From Pseudomonadota bacterium (GTDB lineage Bacteria; Pseudomonadota; Alphaproteobacteria; Reyranellales; Reyranellaceae): DNA of 20,001 bases. Where the stretch lies: NCBI GenBank assembly GCA_023436825.1, contig JAEZHS010000059.1, positions 1-20,001 on the forward strand. Direction: 5' to 3'. Both the position numbers and the translations under genes were made by a program. Below, in pieces: positions 11,008-17,827 of this stretch; position 1 is the stretch's first letter, and each line of letters opens with the position of its first letter. The notes beneath the pieces were generated by a model, which was given only the letters and a program-made list of their open reading frames with translations, was not told where the DNA came from and did not search any database.

Positions 11008-11673
11008 TCAGGCATCAAGGCTCTTCAGGGCCATCCGGTTGCACAGGCCGATCGAGCGGCCGGCCGGCGTCAGCCGGATCAGGCCGCTGCGCGTGAACTG
11101 GGTGAGCGTGCGCGAAACCGTCTCGATGGTGAGGCCGAGATGGTCGGCGATGTCCGAGCGCTGCATCGGCAGGTCGAAGTGCGCGTCGTCGTCAGACAGG
11201 CGCTCGGCCATGTCGAGCAGGAACGTGGCGAGCTTCTCCTGCGCCGTCTTGCGGCCGAGCAGCAGCATGTGGTCCTGGGCGCGCTGCAGGTTGCGCAGGG
11301 TCGCCGTCATGATGCGATCGCGAAAGACCGCATCCTCCTCGATGATGGCGCTGAGCCGGCTGCGGCGATAGGCGACCACCTGGACGTCGCCCACGGCTTC
11401 GGCGGAGAAGCGATGCTCCCTGCCGGCTTCCAGGCCGAAAATGTCGCCGCGCAGATGGAAGGCATCGATTTGGCGGCGGCCATCGCTCAGGAGCTTGTAG
11501 GAGCGGATTGCGCCCGACGCGACCTCGTAGAAGTACTCGGCTTCATCGCCTTGGGCGAACAGCTCCTCGTCCTTGCTCAAGCTCATCTGCATGCCGGCCG
11601 CCAGGGCGCTTCGCAGACCGTCCGTCGTGGGGATTCGCGCAATCCGGGTCGCGGTGACGGTGTGGCCTAGCAT
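11008..11673 (-). CDS. fixK: Crp/Fnr-family transcription activator, FixK type
   Basis: A 221-residue Crp/Fnr regulator that should bind TTGAT-N4-ATCAA sites and activate low-oxygen genes. The cyclic-nucleotide-like beta-barrel covers about residues 25-115 (GDEAEYFYEVASGAIRSY at 42-59; FHLRGDIFGLEAG at 72-84), the dimer helix about 117-155, and the winged helix-turn-helix about 169-202. The recognition helix has E184-T-V-S187-R188, the E-x-x-S-R pattern of FNR and FixK. The N-terminal cysteine cluster of FNR is absent and the only Cys is near the C-terminus, so it is not itself an Fe-S oxygen sensor. This is the FixK condition, in which activity follows FixLJ. ATG at 11673 was chosen because of AAGGAG upstream and because the frame before it is poor protein. 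Its position after fixL, fixJ and a receiver gene matches the Bradyrhizobium fixK2 locus. Confidence 0.9.
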   Translation of the reverse strand: MLGHTVTATRIARIPTTDGLRSALAAGMQMSLSKDEELFAQGDEAEYFYEVASGAIRSYKLLSDGRRQIDAFHLRGDIFGLEAGREHRFSAEAVGDVQVVAYRRSRLSAIIEEDAVFRDRIMTATLRNLQRAQDHMLLLGRKTAQEKLATFLLDMAERLSDDDAHFDLPMQRSDIADHLGLTIETVSRTLTQFTRSGLIRLTPAGRSIGLCNRMALKSLDA

Positions 11674-11759
11674 CGTAGTCTCCTTCGAAAGGCATCCGGC
11701 AGCACCGGAGTAGTCCTTCCGTCGGGGAGGCCGCCATTCAGGTCTTGACCTAAGGGATT

Positions 11760-11767
11760 CTACGTAG
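11760..11767 (-). promoter_or_regulatory. Candidate FixJ-binding site in the fixK promoter
   Basis: CTACGTAG, a perfect 8-bp palindrome, matches 7 of 8 positions of the FixJ half-site GTAMGTAG described in Sinorhizobium fixK. It lies 87-94 bases before the fixK start codon, so a start of transcription 40-50 bases downstream would leave a leader of about 40 bases. It sits inside a wider symmetric stretch CCTA-N12-TAGG (11749-11768). Binding is inferred from the match and from fixJ lying next door. Confidence 0.5.
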
Positions 11768-11790
11768 GCGGCCGGGCTAGTACCGGGAAT

Positions 11791-11854
11791 CCCGAGCACA
11801 GCGAGGGACCTTTCCTGCAGCCGTAAAGGCCCCTCGCTTCGCTCGGGGTGACAG
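11791..11854. repeat. Palindromic intergenic repeat, copy 2 (inverted relative to copy 1)
   Basis: Read on the minus strand this copy begins CTGTCACCCCGAGCGAAG and ends CCCTCGCTGTGCTCGGG. It differs from copy 1 at only a few positions, mainly in the loop (TTTACGGCT against CTAGAGCC). It lies directly downstream of the stand-alone receiver stop and upstream of the fixK promoter. As RNA it would form a long GC-rich hairpin that could separate the fixLJ-receiver transcript from fixK. Confidence 0.75.
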
Positions 11855-11861
11855 TTACGAC

Positions 11862-12239
11862 TCAGGCCGGCGGCCCCAGGGCGCTGCGTATGCTGTCGAC
11901 CAAAGCGGCGTCCGACAGCGGCTTCTCGAGCACGCCCACCAGGCCGATACGCTCGGCCAGACGGCGAAGCTGCTTGTTGACGCGGGCGCTGATCAGGATG
12001 GCCGGCAACGCCACCTGTCGTTCGCGCAGGCGCTCGATCAGTTCGATGCCGTCGATGCGCGGCATGCGGTAGTCGACGACGAGGCAGGCGCGGGCGGGCA
12101 ATTCCGGATCGTTCAGCACCGCTTCCGGGCTGTCGTAGAGACGGACGCGAAAGCCCTCGACCTCGAGGACGAACTTCAGGGCCGCCCGAACGGCGGCGTC
12201 GTCATCGACGACCAGGACGATTTCCGAGACAGGCGACAT
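11862..12239 (-). CDS. Stand-alone receiver-domain response regulator in the fixLJ-fixK locus
   Basis: A 125-residue single receiver domain with no output domain. The acidic pocket is D12-D13-D14 (VVDDDAAVR), the phospho-acceptor is Asp56 (VVDYRMPRIDG), the switch Ser is in ILISARVN and the conserved Lys is in LEKPLSD. All residues for phosphorylation are present. In the Bradyrhizobium fixLJ-fixK2 cluster a gene of the same kind (bll2758) holds the same place. It could act as a phosphate sink for FixL or as a connector to another kinase; neither is shown. ATG at 12239 was chosen although its ribosome site is weak; a TTG at 12287 is a possible earlier start. It begins 70 bases after the fixJ stop and is probably cotranscribed. 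Confidence 0.88.
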   Translation of the reverse strand: MSPVSEIVLVVDDDAAVRAALKFVLEVEGFRVRLYDSPEAVLNDPELPARACLVVDYRMPRIDGIELIERLRERQVALPAILISARVNKQLRRLAERIGLVGVLEKPLSDAALVDSIRSALGPPA

Positions 12240-12309
12240 CCGCTCAATGTGGCCGGCCGCCGCCTCGCCCGCGTTGATCCAGCGCAAATGGTCGCAGCGC
12301 CGGTCGTGG

Positions 12310-12921
12310 TCAGGGCGCGAGATCCTCGATCAACGCCATGCGGACCAGCTCGGACAGGCTGTCGGCCTGCATCTTGGTCATGACGTTGGCGCGATAGACC
12401 TCGACGGTGCGCGGGCTGATGCCGAGCTCGAAGGCAATCACCTTGTTGGCCTTGCCGGCCACCAGCCGGTCCAGCACCTCGCGCTCGCGCTCGGACAGCC
12501 GTTTGATGCGTGCCTGGATCTCCAGGGTGCGGGCGTCGCGTGCGCTCTCGCGCGCCCGCCGCGCCAGGGCTGCCCGGACCGCCGACAGGAGGATCTCGTC
12601 ATCGAACGGCTTTTCGATGAAATCGACGGCGCCCGCCTTCATCGCCTCGACCGCCAGCGGCACGTCGCCGTGGCCGGTCATGACGATCACCGGCAGGCCG
12701 GCCTTCAGCTCGCCCAGGCGGCGCTGCAGCTCCAGCCCGTTCATCTGCGGCATACGTATGTCGGTGATCACGCAGCCTTCCCTCGCCTCGGGCAGCGCCG
12801 CCAGGAAGGCGACGGCGGACTCGTGCACGCGCACGGTGAAGCCCGACGCCGTCAGCAGGAACGCCAGGGACTGGCGGACATCGACATCGTCGTCGATGAC
12901 GTGAATCACTTCAGCCGGCAT
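12310..12921 (-). CDS. fixJ: Two-component response regulator FixJ
   Basis: A 203-residue FixJ/NarL-type regulator that receives phosphate from FixL and activates fixK-type promoters. The receiver domain has D10-D11-D12, the phospho-acceptor Asp54 ([10 protein letters not shown], same number as in Sinorhizobium FixJ), the Thr in [21 protein letters not shown] (split here as two motifs) and the Lys in FIEKPFDD. A linker rich in Arg and Ala precedes a LuxR-type helix-turn-helix ([26 protein letters not shown], then [14 protein letters not shown]) at about residues 138-185. The length equals that of known FixJ (204). ATG at 12921 overlaps the last 11 bases of fixL (ATGCCGGCTGA) and has AAGAGGTGG upstream, so translation is coupled. 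Confidence 0.94.
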   Translation of the reverse strand: MPAEVIHVIDDDVDVRQSLAFLLTASGFTVRVHESAVAFLAALPEAREGCVITDIRMPQMNGLELQRRLGELKAGLPVIVMTGHGDVPLAVEAMKAGAVDFIEKPFDDEILLSAVRAALARRARESARDARTLEIQARIKRLSEREREVLDRLVAGKANKVIAFELGISPRTVEVYRANVMTKMQADSLSELVRMALIEDLAP

Positions 12922-14461
12922 GGGCCACCTCTTCGATCGCGGCACCGCGCAGGGTGAAGCGGAAAATCGTGCCGCCGCCCGGGCGGCTCTCCACCCGGAT
13001 CTTGCCGCCATGCGCCTCGACGATGGTGCGGCAGATCGACAGTCCCAGCCCCATGCCCTGCCGCTTGGTCGTGACGAACGGCTGGAACAGGTGCTGCGCT
13101 ACCTCCGGCGCCAGGCCGGCGCCACTGTCGGCGACGCTGACCTCGACGAGGTCGCCGGGGATCGCGGCGGTGGCGATCTCCAGCCGCCGATCGTTCGCGG
13201 TCTCGATCATGATCTCCATGGCATTGCGGATCAGGTTCACCAGGACCTGCTGGATCTGGATGCGGGCGGCGAGCACGAGCTGGGCCTTGGGATCGAGCTG
13301 GAACGACACGGCGATCCCGGCCTCGCGGACGCCCACCAGGGCGAGCGTGCTCGCATCCTCGATCAGCTTCGGGAGGTCCTCGATGCGGCGGTCGCCCTCG
13401 CCGCGCGCCACGAACTCGCGCAACCGGCGAATGATATGGCCGGCGCGCAGCGCCTGGTCGGCGGCCTTGCCCAGCGCCTCGCGCAGCATTGGCGTGGGCT
13501 CCGCCTCGAGACGGTCGAGCAGCCGCTGGCAGCCCCTGAGATAGTTGCTGATCGCCGTGAGCGGCTGGTTGATCTCGTGCGCCAGGGTCGAGGCCATCTC
13601 GCCCAGCGCCGTGTAGCGCGACATGTGCGTCACCTCCGACTGCAGCTCCTTGAGCCTGGTCTCGGTGAGCTGCTGGGCGGTGAGGTCGCGGATGAAGCCC
13701 GTGAAATAGTGCCGCTCCGCCGATCTCAGCTCGCCCACCGTCAGATGCATGGGGAAGGTGGTGCCGTCCTTGCGCTGGCCGACGACGATGCGGCCGATGC
13801 CGATGATCCGCTTCTCGCCGGTCGAAAGGTAGCGCTTGAGATAGGAATCGTGCTGCTCACGATCCGGTGACGGCATGAGCCGGCTGACGTTCCTGCCGGC
13901 GACCTCGACCATCGAATAACCGAACAGACGCTCGGCCGTCGCGCTGAGCGATTCGATGCGGCCGCGCTCGTCGATGATGATCATGGCGTCGGGCACGGTC
14001 TGCAGGATGGAGCGCAGCCGCGCCTCGGCCGCTTCCAGCGCGGCGCGATCGGTCGACGCCGGCACGGCCTCGAGACTGTGCAGGATCCATTGCACCGCAC
14101 CGTCGGCGCCGAGCACGGGCATGTTGACCACCGCGAAGTCCGTCGCCGCTCTCTCGCCTCCTCCCGGGGGCCTTGCTCCCACGGGCCTCGGCGTGGGCGA
14201 AGCGACCCAGTGCGGCCGGCGCGACTGCCGGACGGCCTCCAGCGACGTGATCAGGCGCTCGAGCGCCGGGTCGCCGACAAAGGCCTCGTGCACCGACCGG
14301 CCGATCATGGCCTCGCACGGCACGCCGAACGCCGAGCCATAGGCTGCGTTGCACGCGACCACGGTAAGGTCCGGCGCAAACGCCAATTCCGGGTCGGGTG
14401 ACAGCGAGACCGAACGGGCGACGTCGAAAGAATCCGACGAGCTGGCTGGGGATTGGTCCAT
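12911..14461 (-). CDS. fixL: Oxygen-sensing heme-PAS histidine kinase FixL
   Basis: A soluble 516-residue sensor kinase with no membrane helix. A first, degenerate PAS domain lies at about residues 20-130 with a Pro/Gly-rich insertion near 88-103. The second PAS (about 145-262) is the heme domain. It has the proximal heme ligand His204 in REQHDSYL and Arg224 in GIGRIV, 20 residues apart as His200/Arg220 are in Bradyrhizobium FixL. Heme-bound O2 is expected to switch off the kinase. The phospho-accepting His295 is in [14 protein letters not shown]. The ATPase domain shows N-box [11 protein letters not shown]1 DSGAGLAPE and G2 [10 protein letters not shown]. The stop overlaps the fixJ start. 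ATG at 14461 was chosen; its ribosome site is weak and an in-frame ATG at 14509 is possible. Confidence 0.93.
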   Translation of the reverse strand: MDQSPASSSDSFDVARSVSLSPDPELAFAPDLTVVACNAAYGSAFGVPCEAMIGRSVHEAFVGDPALERLITSLEAVRQSRRPHWVASPTPRPVGARPPGGGERAATDFAVVNMPVLGADGAVQWILHSLEAVPASTDRAALEAAEARLRSILQTVPDAMIIIDERGRIESLSATAERLFGYSMVEVAGRNVSRLMPSPDREQHDSYLKRYLSTGEKRIIGIGRIVVGQRKDGTTFPMHLTVGELRSAERHYFTGFIRDLTAQQLTETRLKELQSEVTHMSRYTALGEMASTLAHEINQPLTAISNYLRGCQRLLDRLEAEPTPMLREALGKAADQALRAGHIIRRLREFVARGEGDRRIEDLPKLIEDASTLALVGVREAGIAVSFQLDPKAQLVLAARIQIQQVLVNLIRNAMEIMIETANDRRLEIATAAIPGDLVEVSVADSGAGLAPEVAQHLFQPFVTTKRQGMGLGLSICRTIVEAHGGKIRVESRPGGGTIFRFTLRGAAIEEVAHAG

Positions 14462-14523
14462 GGTGCCGCTTCTCGCCTTCAATCTAGCATGGACGCCGGC
14501 GGTCGCCATGCCGGCCCGCTCGC

Positions 14524-14537
14524 TTGATCTGCAGCAA
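14524..14537 (+). promoter_or_regulatory. Candidate FixK/FNR box upstream of the CBS-BON gene
   Basis: TTGATCTGCAGCAA matches TTGAT-N4-ATCAA at 9 of 10 positions. It lies in the 137-base divergent gap between fixL and the CBS-BON gene. Its centre is 68.5 bases before the CBS-BON ATG, giving a class II transcription start near 14572 and a leader of about 27 bases. The matching -10 (CAGGAC) is poor. It could instead act on fixL, which would be feedback. Confidence 0.5.
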
Positions 14538-14598
14538 AGCGCCGCTGCCCGGAACATGGCAGGACGCGAGTCGGGCGACGTTGGGCCAGGAGAGAACC

Positions 14599-15291
14599 AT
14601 GCACGCTGCGCAGGTGATGACGCGATCGGTCGTGACCGTGCCGGCCGACGCAACAGTGTATGCCGCAGCCGACATTCTGCTCGGCTCGCGCATCAGCGCC
14701 GCCCCCGTCATCGACGCCGACGGCAAGATGGTCGGCATCGTGAGCGAGGCCGACCTCATGAACCGGCCGGAAACCGGGACGGTGCCGGCCAGGACCTGGC
14801 TGCAGCGCCTGCTTGCCAGCGATGCCCGATTGGCGCGCGACTATGTTCGTTCGCATTCGCACCACGTCGCCGATGTCATGACCCGCAAAGTGGTGACGGC
14901 GGAGGAGCGCACGCCATTGCACGACGTCGCCCTGCTGATGCAGCAGCATGGCGTCAAACGGCTGCCAGTCATGCGCGACGGTAAGGTGGTGGGCATCGTG
15001 AGCCGCGCCAACCTCCTGCAAGGGCTGCTGGCCCGCGACCCTTTCCCGACGGATGCGCCGCTCGGCGACGACCGGATCAGGGGCAAGGTCTACAAGGAAC
15101 TCGCCCGCCATTCATGGGCGGCCGACATCACCAACATCGTCGTCGACAGCGGCACGGTCAGCCTGTGGGGCCATGTCCATTCCACTCCCGCCAAGGAAGC
15201 GGTGCGCATCGCCGTCGAGAATGTCAGCGGCGTGCGGCGCGTAGCGAACAATATCGTCGTCATGCCGCGCGAGATCGACGCCGGCATTTAG
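14599..15291 (+). CDS. CBS-CBS-BON domain protein
   Basis: A 230-residue cytosolic protein with two CBS domains and a C-terminal BON domain. CBS1 is about residues 3-56 ([32 protein letters not shown]), CBS2 about 91-145 ([33 protein letters not shown]) and BON about 157-223 ([34 protein letters not shown]). CBS pairs bind adenine nucleotides and sense energy or redox state, and BON domains often bind membranes or surfaces. The target is unknown. ATG at 14599 follows AGGAGAG and starts exactly at the CBS1 consensus. It is divergent from fixL, convergent with the small ORF at 15303 (11-base gap), and has a FixK-like box upstream. Confidence 0.9.
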   Translation: MHAAQVMTRSVVTVPADATVYAAADILLGSRISAAPVIDADGKMVGIVSEADLMNRPETGTVPARTWLQRLLASDARLARDYVRSHSHHVADVMTRKVVTAEERTPLHDVALLMQQHGVKRLPVMRDGKVVGIVSRANLLQGLLARDPFPTDAPLGDDRIRGKVYKELARHSWAADITNIVVDSGTVSLWGHVHSTPAKEAVRIAVENVSGVRRVANNIVVMPREIDAGI

Positions 15292-15302
15292 CCTCGGTGT
15301 CA

Positions 15303-15518
15303 TCACGGCCGCATGAAGACCAGCGGACTGTCGTCGTCGAGGTTGTCCGCCGCGGCAGTCAGCTCGGCTGCGATATCGTCGTTGGAGCGGCCTAGCTTGA
15401 ACAGGCGAATGGCTTCGGACAACAGGCATCGGGCAACGACATCCTCGCCGATCTTGTGCTCGGCCGCTTCGGCCAGCGCGGCCTCGATGTGCCGGGCGAC
15501 CAGTTGATGGGGGCTCAT
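15303..15518 (-). CDS. Small conserved-looking protein of unknown function downstream of hemN
   Basis: The product has 71 residues and I do not recognise a named family. It is a mostly helical soluble protein (VARHIEAALAEAAEHKIG, CLLSEAIRLFKLG, DDIAAELTAAADNLDD) with no signal or membrane segment and one Cys (residue 31 or so). The acidic tail ends DDDSPLVFMRP. ATG at 15518 has AGGAGAG 6 bases upstream and lies 16 bases after the hemN stop. It is therefore probably the last gene of a uspA-hemN-ORF operon, and a helper or regulatory role in the oxygen response is possible. An in-frame start at 15563 would overlap hemN and lacks support. Confidence 0.7.
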   Translation of the reverse strand: MSPHQLVARHIEAALAEAAEHKIGEDVVARCLLSEAIRLFKLGRSNDDIAAELTAAADNLDDDSPLVFMRP

Positions 15519-15534
15519 ATACTCTCTCCTTGCC

Positions 15535-16878
15535 CTAGATTGCGCGTGCATGGCGGCCCTCACCGCCGGCGTAGTGGCGGTCGAAGGCGGCGCAGACCGA
15601 ACGCACCAGCGGCCGCCCCCGCTCGGTGACGCTGAGCCGCGCGCCGTCGAGCGCCGCCAGCCCGTCGTCGATCAGCGCCGGCAGCGTCGTCACGTCGGCC
15701 AACAGCGGCTGCAACGTGGCGCCATGGCGCCGGCAGACATCGGCCAGATCGACTTCGAAATGGCACATCAGCTCGTTGATGATATCGCCGCGCAGCCGGT
15801 CGGCTGCCGACCAGGCGATGCCGCGGACGGTCGGCCGGCCGCCCTGCGCGACAGCCCGCACATAGGGTGCCGCCTGAGCCACGTTCTGGGTGTAGCCTTG
15901 CGGCAGGCAGGAGATCGCCGACGCGCCGATCCCGACGACCCAGGGCTGCCCGTCGGCGACATAGCCCTGGAAATTGCGGCGCAGCCTGCGGGTCGCTGCC
16001 GCGCGCGCCAGGCTGTCGCCCGGCCGGGCGTAGTGGTCGAGCCCCACCTTCACGTATCCGGCCGCGAGCAGCCGCTCCTCGACCAGATCGGCCATCGCCG
16101 CCCGCGCCCCCGCATCGGGCAGCGTGGCGCTGTCGATCAGCGCCTGGCGAGGCTTCATCCACGGCACATGGGCATAACCGAACACGGCGAAGCGATCGGG
16201 TTCGAGCGCGATCGCCGCGTCGAGTGAGCACGCCAGGCTCGGCAGCGTCTGCAGCGGCAGGCCGTAGACGAGATCGATATTGAAATGGCGAATCCCGGCG
16301 CGACGCAGCCGCTGCAGGGCGGCCGCCGTTTCTTCCGGCGATTGCAGACGATTGATGGCCTGCTGGACGGCGACGTCGAAGTCCTGCACGCCGAGACTGA
16401 CGCGCGTGACGCCGAGGGCCGCCATGGCATCGGCCAGCGCCTCATCGCAGAAGCGCGGATCGGCCTCCATCGACATCTCGCGGTCCGAGCGAACGTCGAA
16501 CAGCGCCGACAACCGCCGGCCGACGGACACCAGCCGCGCCGCACCGAGCTGGGACGGTGTGCCGCCGCCCCACTGCACCGAGCCGACCGCCACGTCCGGC
16601 GCGGCCCGCGCGACGAGCTCGAGCTCGCCCTTCAGGGCGGCAGCATAGCCCTCCAGCGTATCCTGCCGGTTCATCGCGACGGTATGGCAGGCACAGTAGA
16701 AGCAGAGCTGCCGGCAGAACGGTACGTGGAGATAGAACGTGGCTGCGCGCGATCCGAGCTCGGCCAGCCACGCCGCATCCTCGGCCGGCCCGACCGAGGG
16801 GCCGAACTGCGCCGCGGTCGGATAGCTGGTGTAGCGCGGCACCGGCTTGTCGTAGGCCGCGACGGTGCGGGCATCCAT
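15535..16878 (-). CDS. hemN: Oxygen-independent coproporphyrinogen III oxidase HemN
   Basis: A 447-residue radical SAM enzyme that converts coproporphyrinogen III to protoporphyrinogen IX without O2 in heme synthesis. The 4Fe-4S binding segment VPFCRQLCFYCAC gives Cys55, Cys59, Cys62 and Cys64. This is the CxxxCxxCxC pattern of true HemN rather than of HemW. GGGTPS (104-109), the MEADPRF strand and the NIDLVYGLP segment are further radical SAM landmarks. The N-terminal DKPVPRYTSYPTA is the HemN substrate-side motif. The C-terminal domain includes GIGASAISCLPQGYTQN. Length is normal (E. coli 457). ATG at 16878 is 8 bases after the uspA stop, so it is cotranscribed with uspA. It supplies heme for the cbb3 oxidase and FixL when oxygen is low. 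Confidence 0.95.
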   Translation of the reverse strand: MDARTVAAYDKPVPRYTSYPTAAQFGPSVGPAEDAAWLAELGSRAATFYLHVPFCRQLCFYCACHTVAMNRQDTLEGYAAALKGELELVARAAPDVAVGSVQWGGGTPSQLGAARLVSVGRRLSALFDVRSDREMSMEADPRFCDEALADAMAALGVTRVSLGVQDFDVAVQQAINRLQSPEETAAALQRLRRAGIRHFNIDLVYGLPLQTLPSLACSLDAAIALEPDRFAVFGYAHVPWMKPRQALIDSATLPDAGARAAMADLVEERLLAAGYVKVGLDHYARPGDSLARAAATRRLRRNFQGYVADGQPWVVGIGASAISCLPQGYTQNVAQAAPYVRAVAQGGRPTVRGIAWSAADRLRGDIINELMCHFEVDLADVCRRHGATLQPLLADVTTLPALIDDGLAALDGARLSVTERGRPLVRSVCAAFDRHYAGGEGRHARAI

Positions 16879-16886
16879 GGCCGGGC

Positions 16887-17723
16887 TCAGTGCGCCATGA
16901 AGACGGGAACGGTCATGCTGGCCAGCAGCGTGCGGCTGGCGCCACCCAGCACCATCTCGCGCAGACGCGAATGGCCGTAGAGGCCCATGACGATCAGGTC
17001 GACGTCGTGATCGGCCGCGCGCGACAGGATCACGCCTCCGACATCGGAATCGGCGGCGACGTCGCGCTGCACCGTGACCTTCACGCCGTGGCGCGCCAAC
17101 CAGGTCGCGACATCGGCGCCCGGCTCGGCGCCGTGACCATCGGCGGAGGATTTGGGATCGATCGACAGCACGATGACCTTGTCGGCGCCGCGCAGAAGCG
17201 GCAGGGCGTCCGACGCCGCCCGCGCACTCTCGCGGCTGGCGTTCCAGCACAGCATGACCGTCCTGCCGAGCGGCGACTTGGCACCAATGTGCGGCACGAC
17301 CAGCACCGGCCGTCCGGTCGACAAGCCGAGGGTCTCCGGAAGATCGGTCGGCGCATCGTCATCGCTCTCGGGATCGGCCTGTCCCAGCACGACCACGTCG
17401 CAATAGCGAGCATGGATGGCGAGCTGCGTGGCGACATAGCCGCTTTCCGATCGCCATTCCGTCGAAAGGTGCGTGCCCTTCACGGCCTTGAAGAAGGCCG
17501 TCTTCGCAGCCGTCGCGTCGGCCTGCGCCGTGCGCTCGTATGCAGCAAACAAATGGTCCAGCCCGGCGGTGCCGTCGAACATCGCCGGCGCGACGAACGG
17601 CTCCTGCACGTGCACGCCGACGAGAAGGGCACTGTGTCGCTGGGCCAGCTCGGCCGCGACCGCCAGCCTCTGCTCGACCTTCGGGCGGGCGCTGCAATGC
17701 ACGAGAATGGTCTTGTAGGTCAT
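16887..17723 (-). CDS. Tandem-domain universal stress protein (UspA family)
   Basis: A 278-residue cytosolic protein built from two Usp domains. The first begins MTYKTILVHCSARPKVEQRL and the second begins near residue 147 with GRTVMLCWNASRESARAASDAL. The second carries the ATP-binding signature GLYGHSRLREMVLGGAS (247-263), the G-x2-G-x9-G pattern; the first domain lacks an equally good copy. Such proteins are induced by low oxygen and starvation in many bacteria, but their direct action is often unknown. ATG follows GGAGAC. It is the first gene of a probable operon with hemN and the small ORF. The 104-base divergent gap to the TauE/SafE gene contains a TTGA-N6-TCAA box. Confidence 0.92.
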   Translation of the reverse strand: MTYKTILVHCSARPKVEQRLAVAAELAQRHSALLVGVHVQEPFVAPAMFDGTAGLDHLFAAYERTAQADATAAKTAFFKAVKGTHLSTEWRSESGYVATQLAIHARYCDVVVLGQADPESDDDAPTDLPETLGLSTGRPVLVVPHIGAKSPLGRTVMLCWNASRESARAASDALPLLRGADKVIVLSIDPKSSADGHGAEPGADVATWLARHGVKVTVQRDVAADSDVGGVILSRAADHDVDLIVMGLYGHSRLREMVLGGASRTLLASMTVPVFMAH

Positions 17724-17779
17724 GTCGGTCTCCGGTTGGCGCGATGCGCGGAGGATGCCGCGAACGCGGCTGCGCGCCC

Positions 17780-17793
17780 TTGACCCAAGTCAA
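17780..17793. promoter_or_regulatory. Candidate FixK/FNR box between uspA and the TauE/SafE gene
   Basis: TTGACCCAAGTCAA is a perfect TTGAC-N4-GTCAA palindrome in its half-sites (8 of 10 to TTGAT-N4-ATCAA). Its centre is 63.5 bases from the uspA ATG, which suits class II activation with a leader of about 22 bases. It is 41.5 bases from the TauE/SafE ATG, with TAGGTA at 17816-17821 placed exactly where a class II -10 belongs. It could serve both directions. Confidence 0.6.
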
Positions 17794-17827
17794 GAACGGC
17801 CCGCAGACCACGCTGTAGGTATCGGCG

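Noticed and set aside
10603..11670. A 355-codon plus-strand frame opposite fixK and the phasin-like gene
   Set aside because: It is antisense to two well-supported genes and has the composition of a shadow frame.
11741..11750. GGTCTTGACC in the fixK upstream region as a FixK autoregulation site
   Set aside because: The symmetry is GGTC-N2-GACC, and no TCAA half-site lies at the right distance after TTGA, so it does not fit a FixK box.
12920..13870. A 316-codon plus-strand frame opposite fixL
   Set aside because: It is antisense to the kinase and PAS domains of FixL. The His/Asp/Arg-rich product has no domain.
11008..14461. The fixLJK genes taken as evidence of a nitrogen-fixing symbiont
   Set aside because: Many non-fixing Alphaproteobacteria use FixLJK for microaerobic respiration, and no nif gene is present in the window.
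15535..17250. Long form of HemN starting at 17250
   Set aside because: The extra 124 residues lie within the uspA gene in another frame and are Arg-rich. ATG at 16878 gives the normal HemN N-terminus and length.
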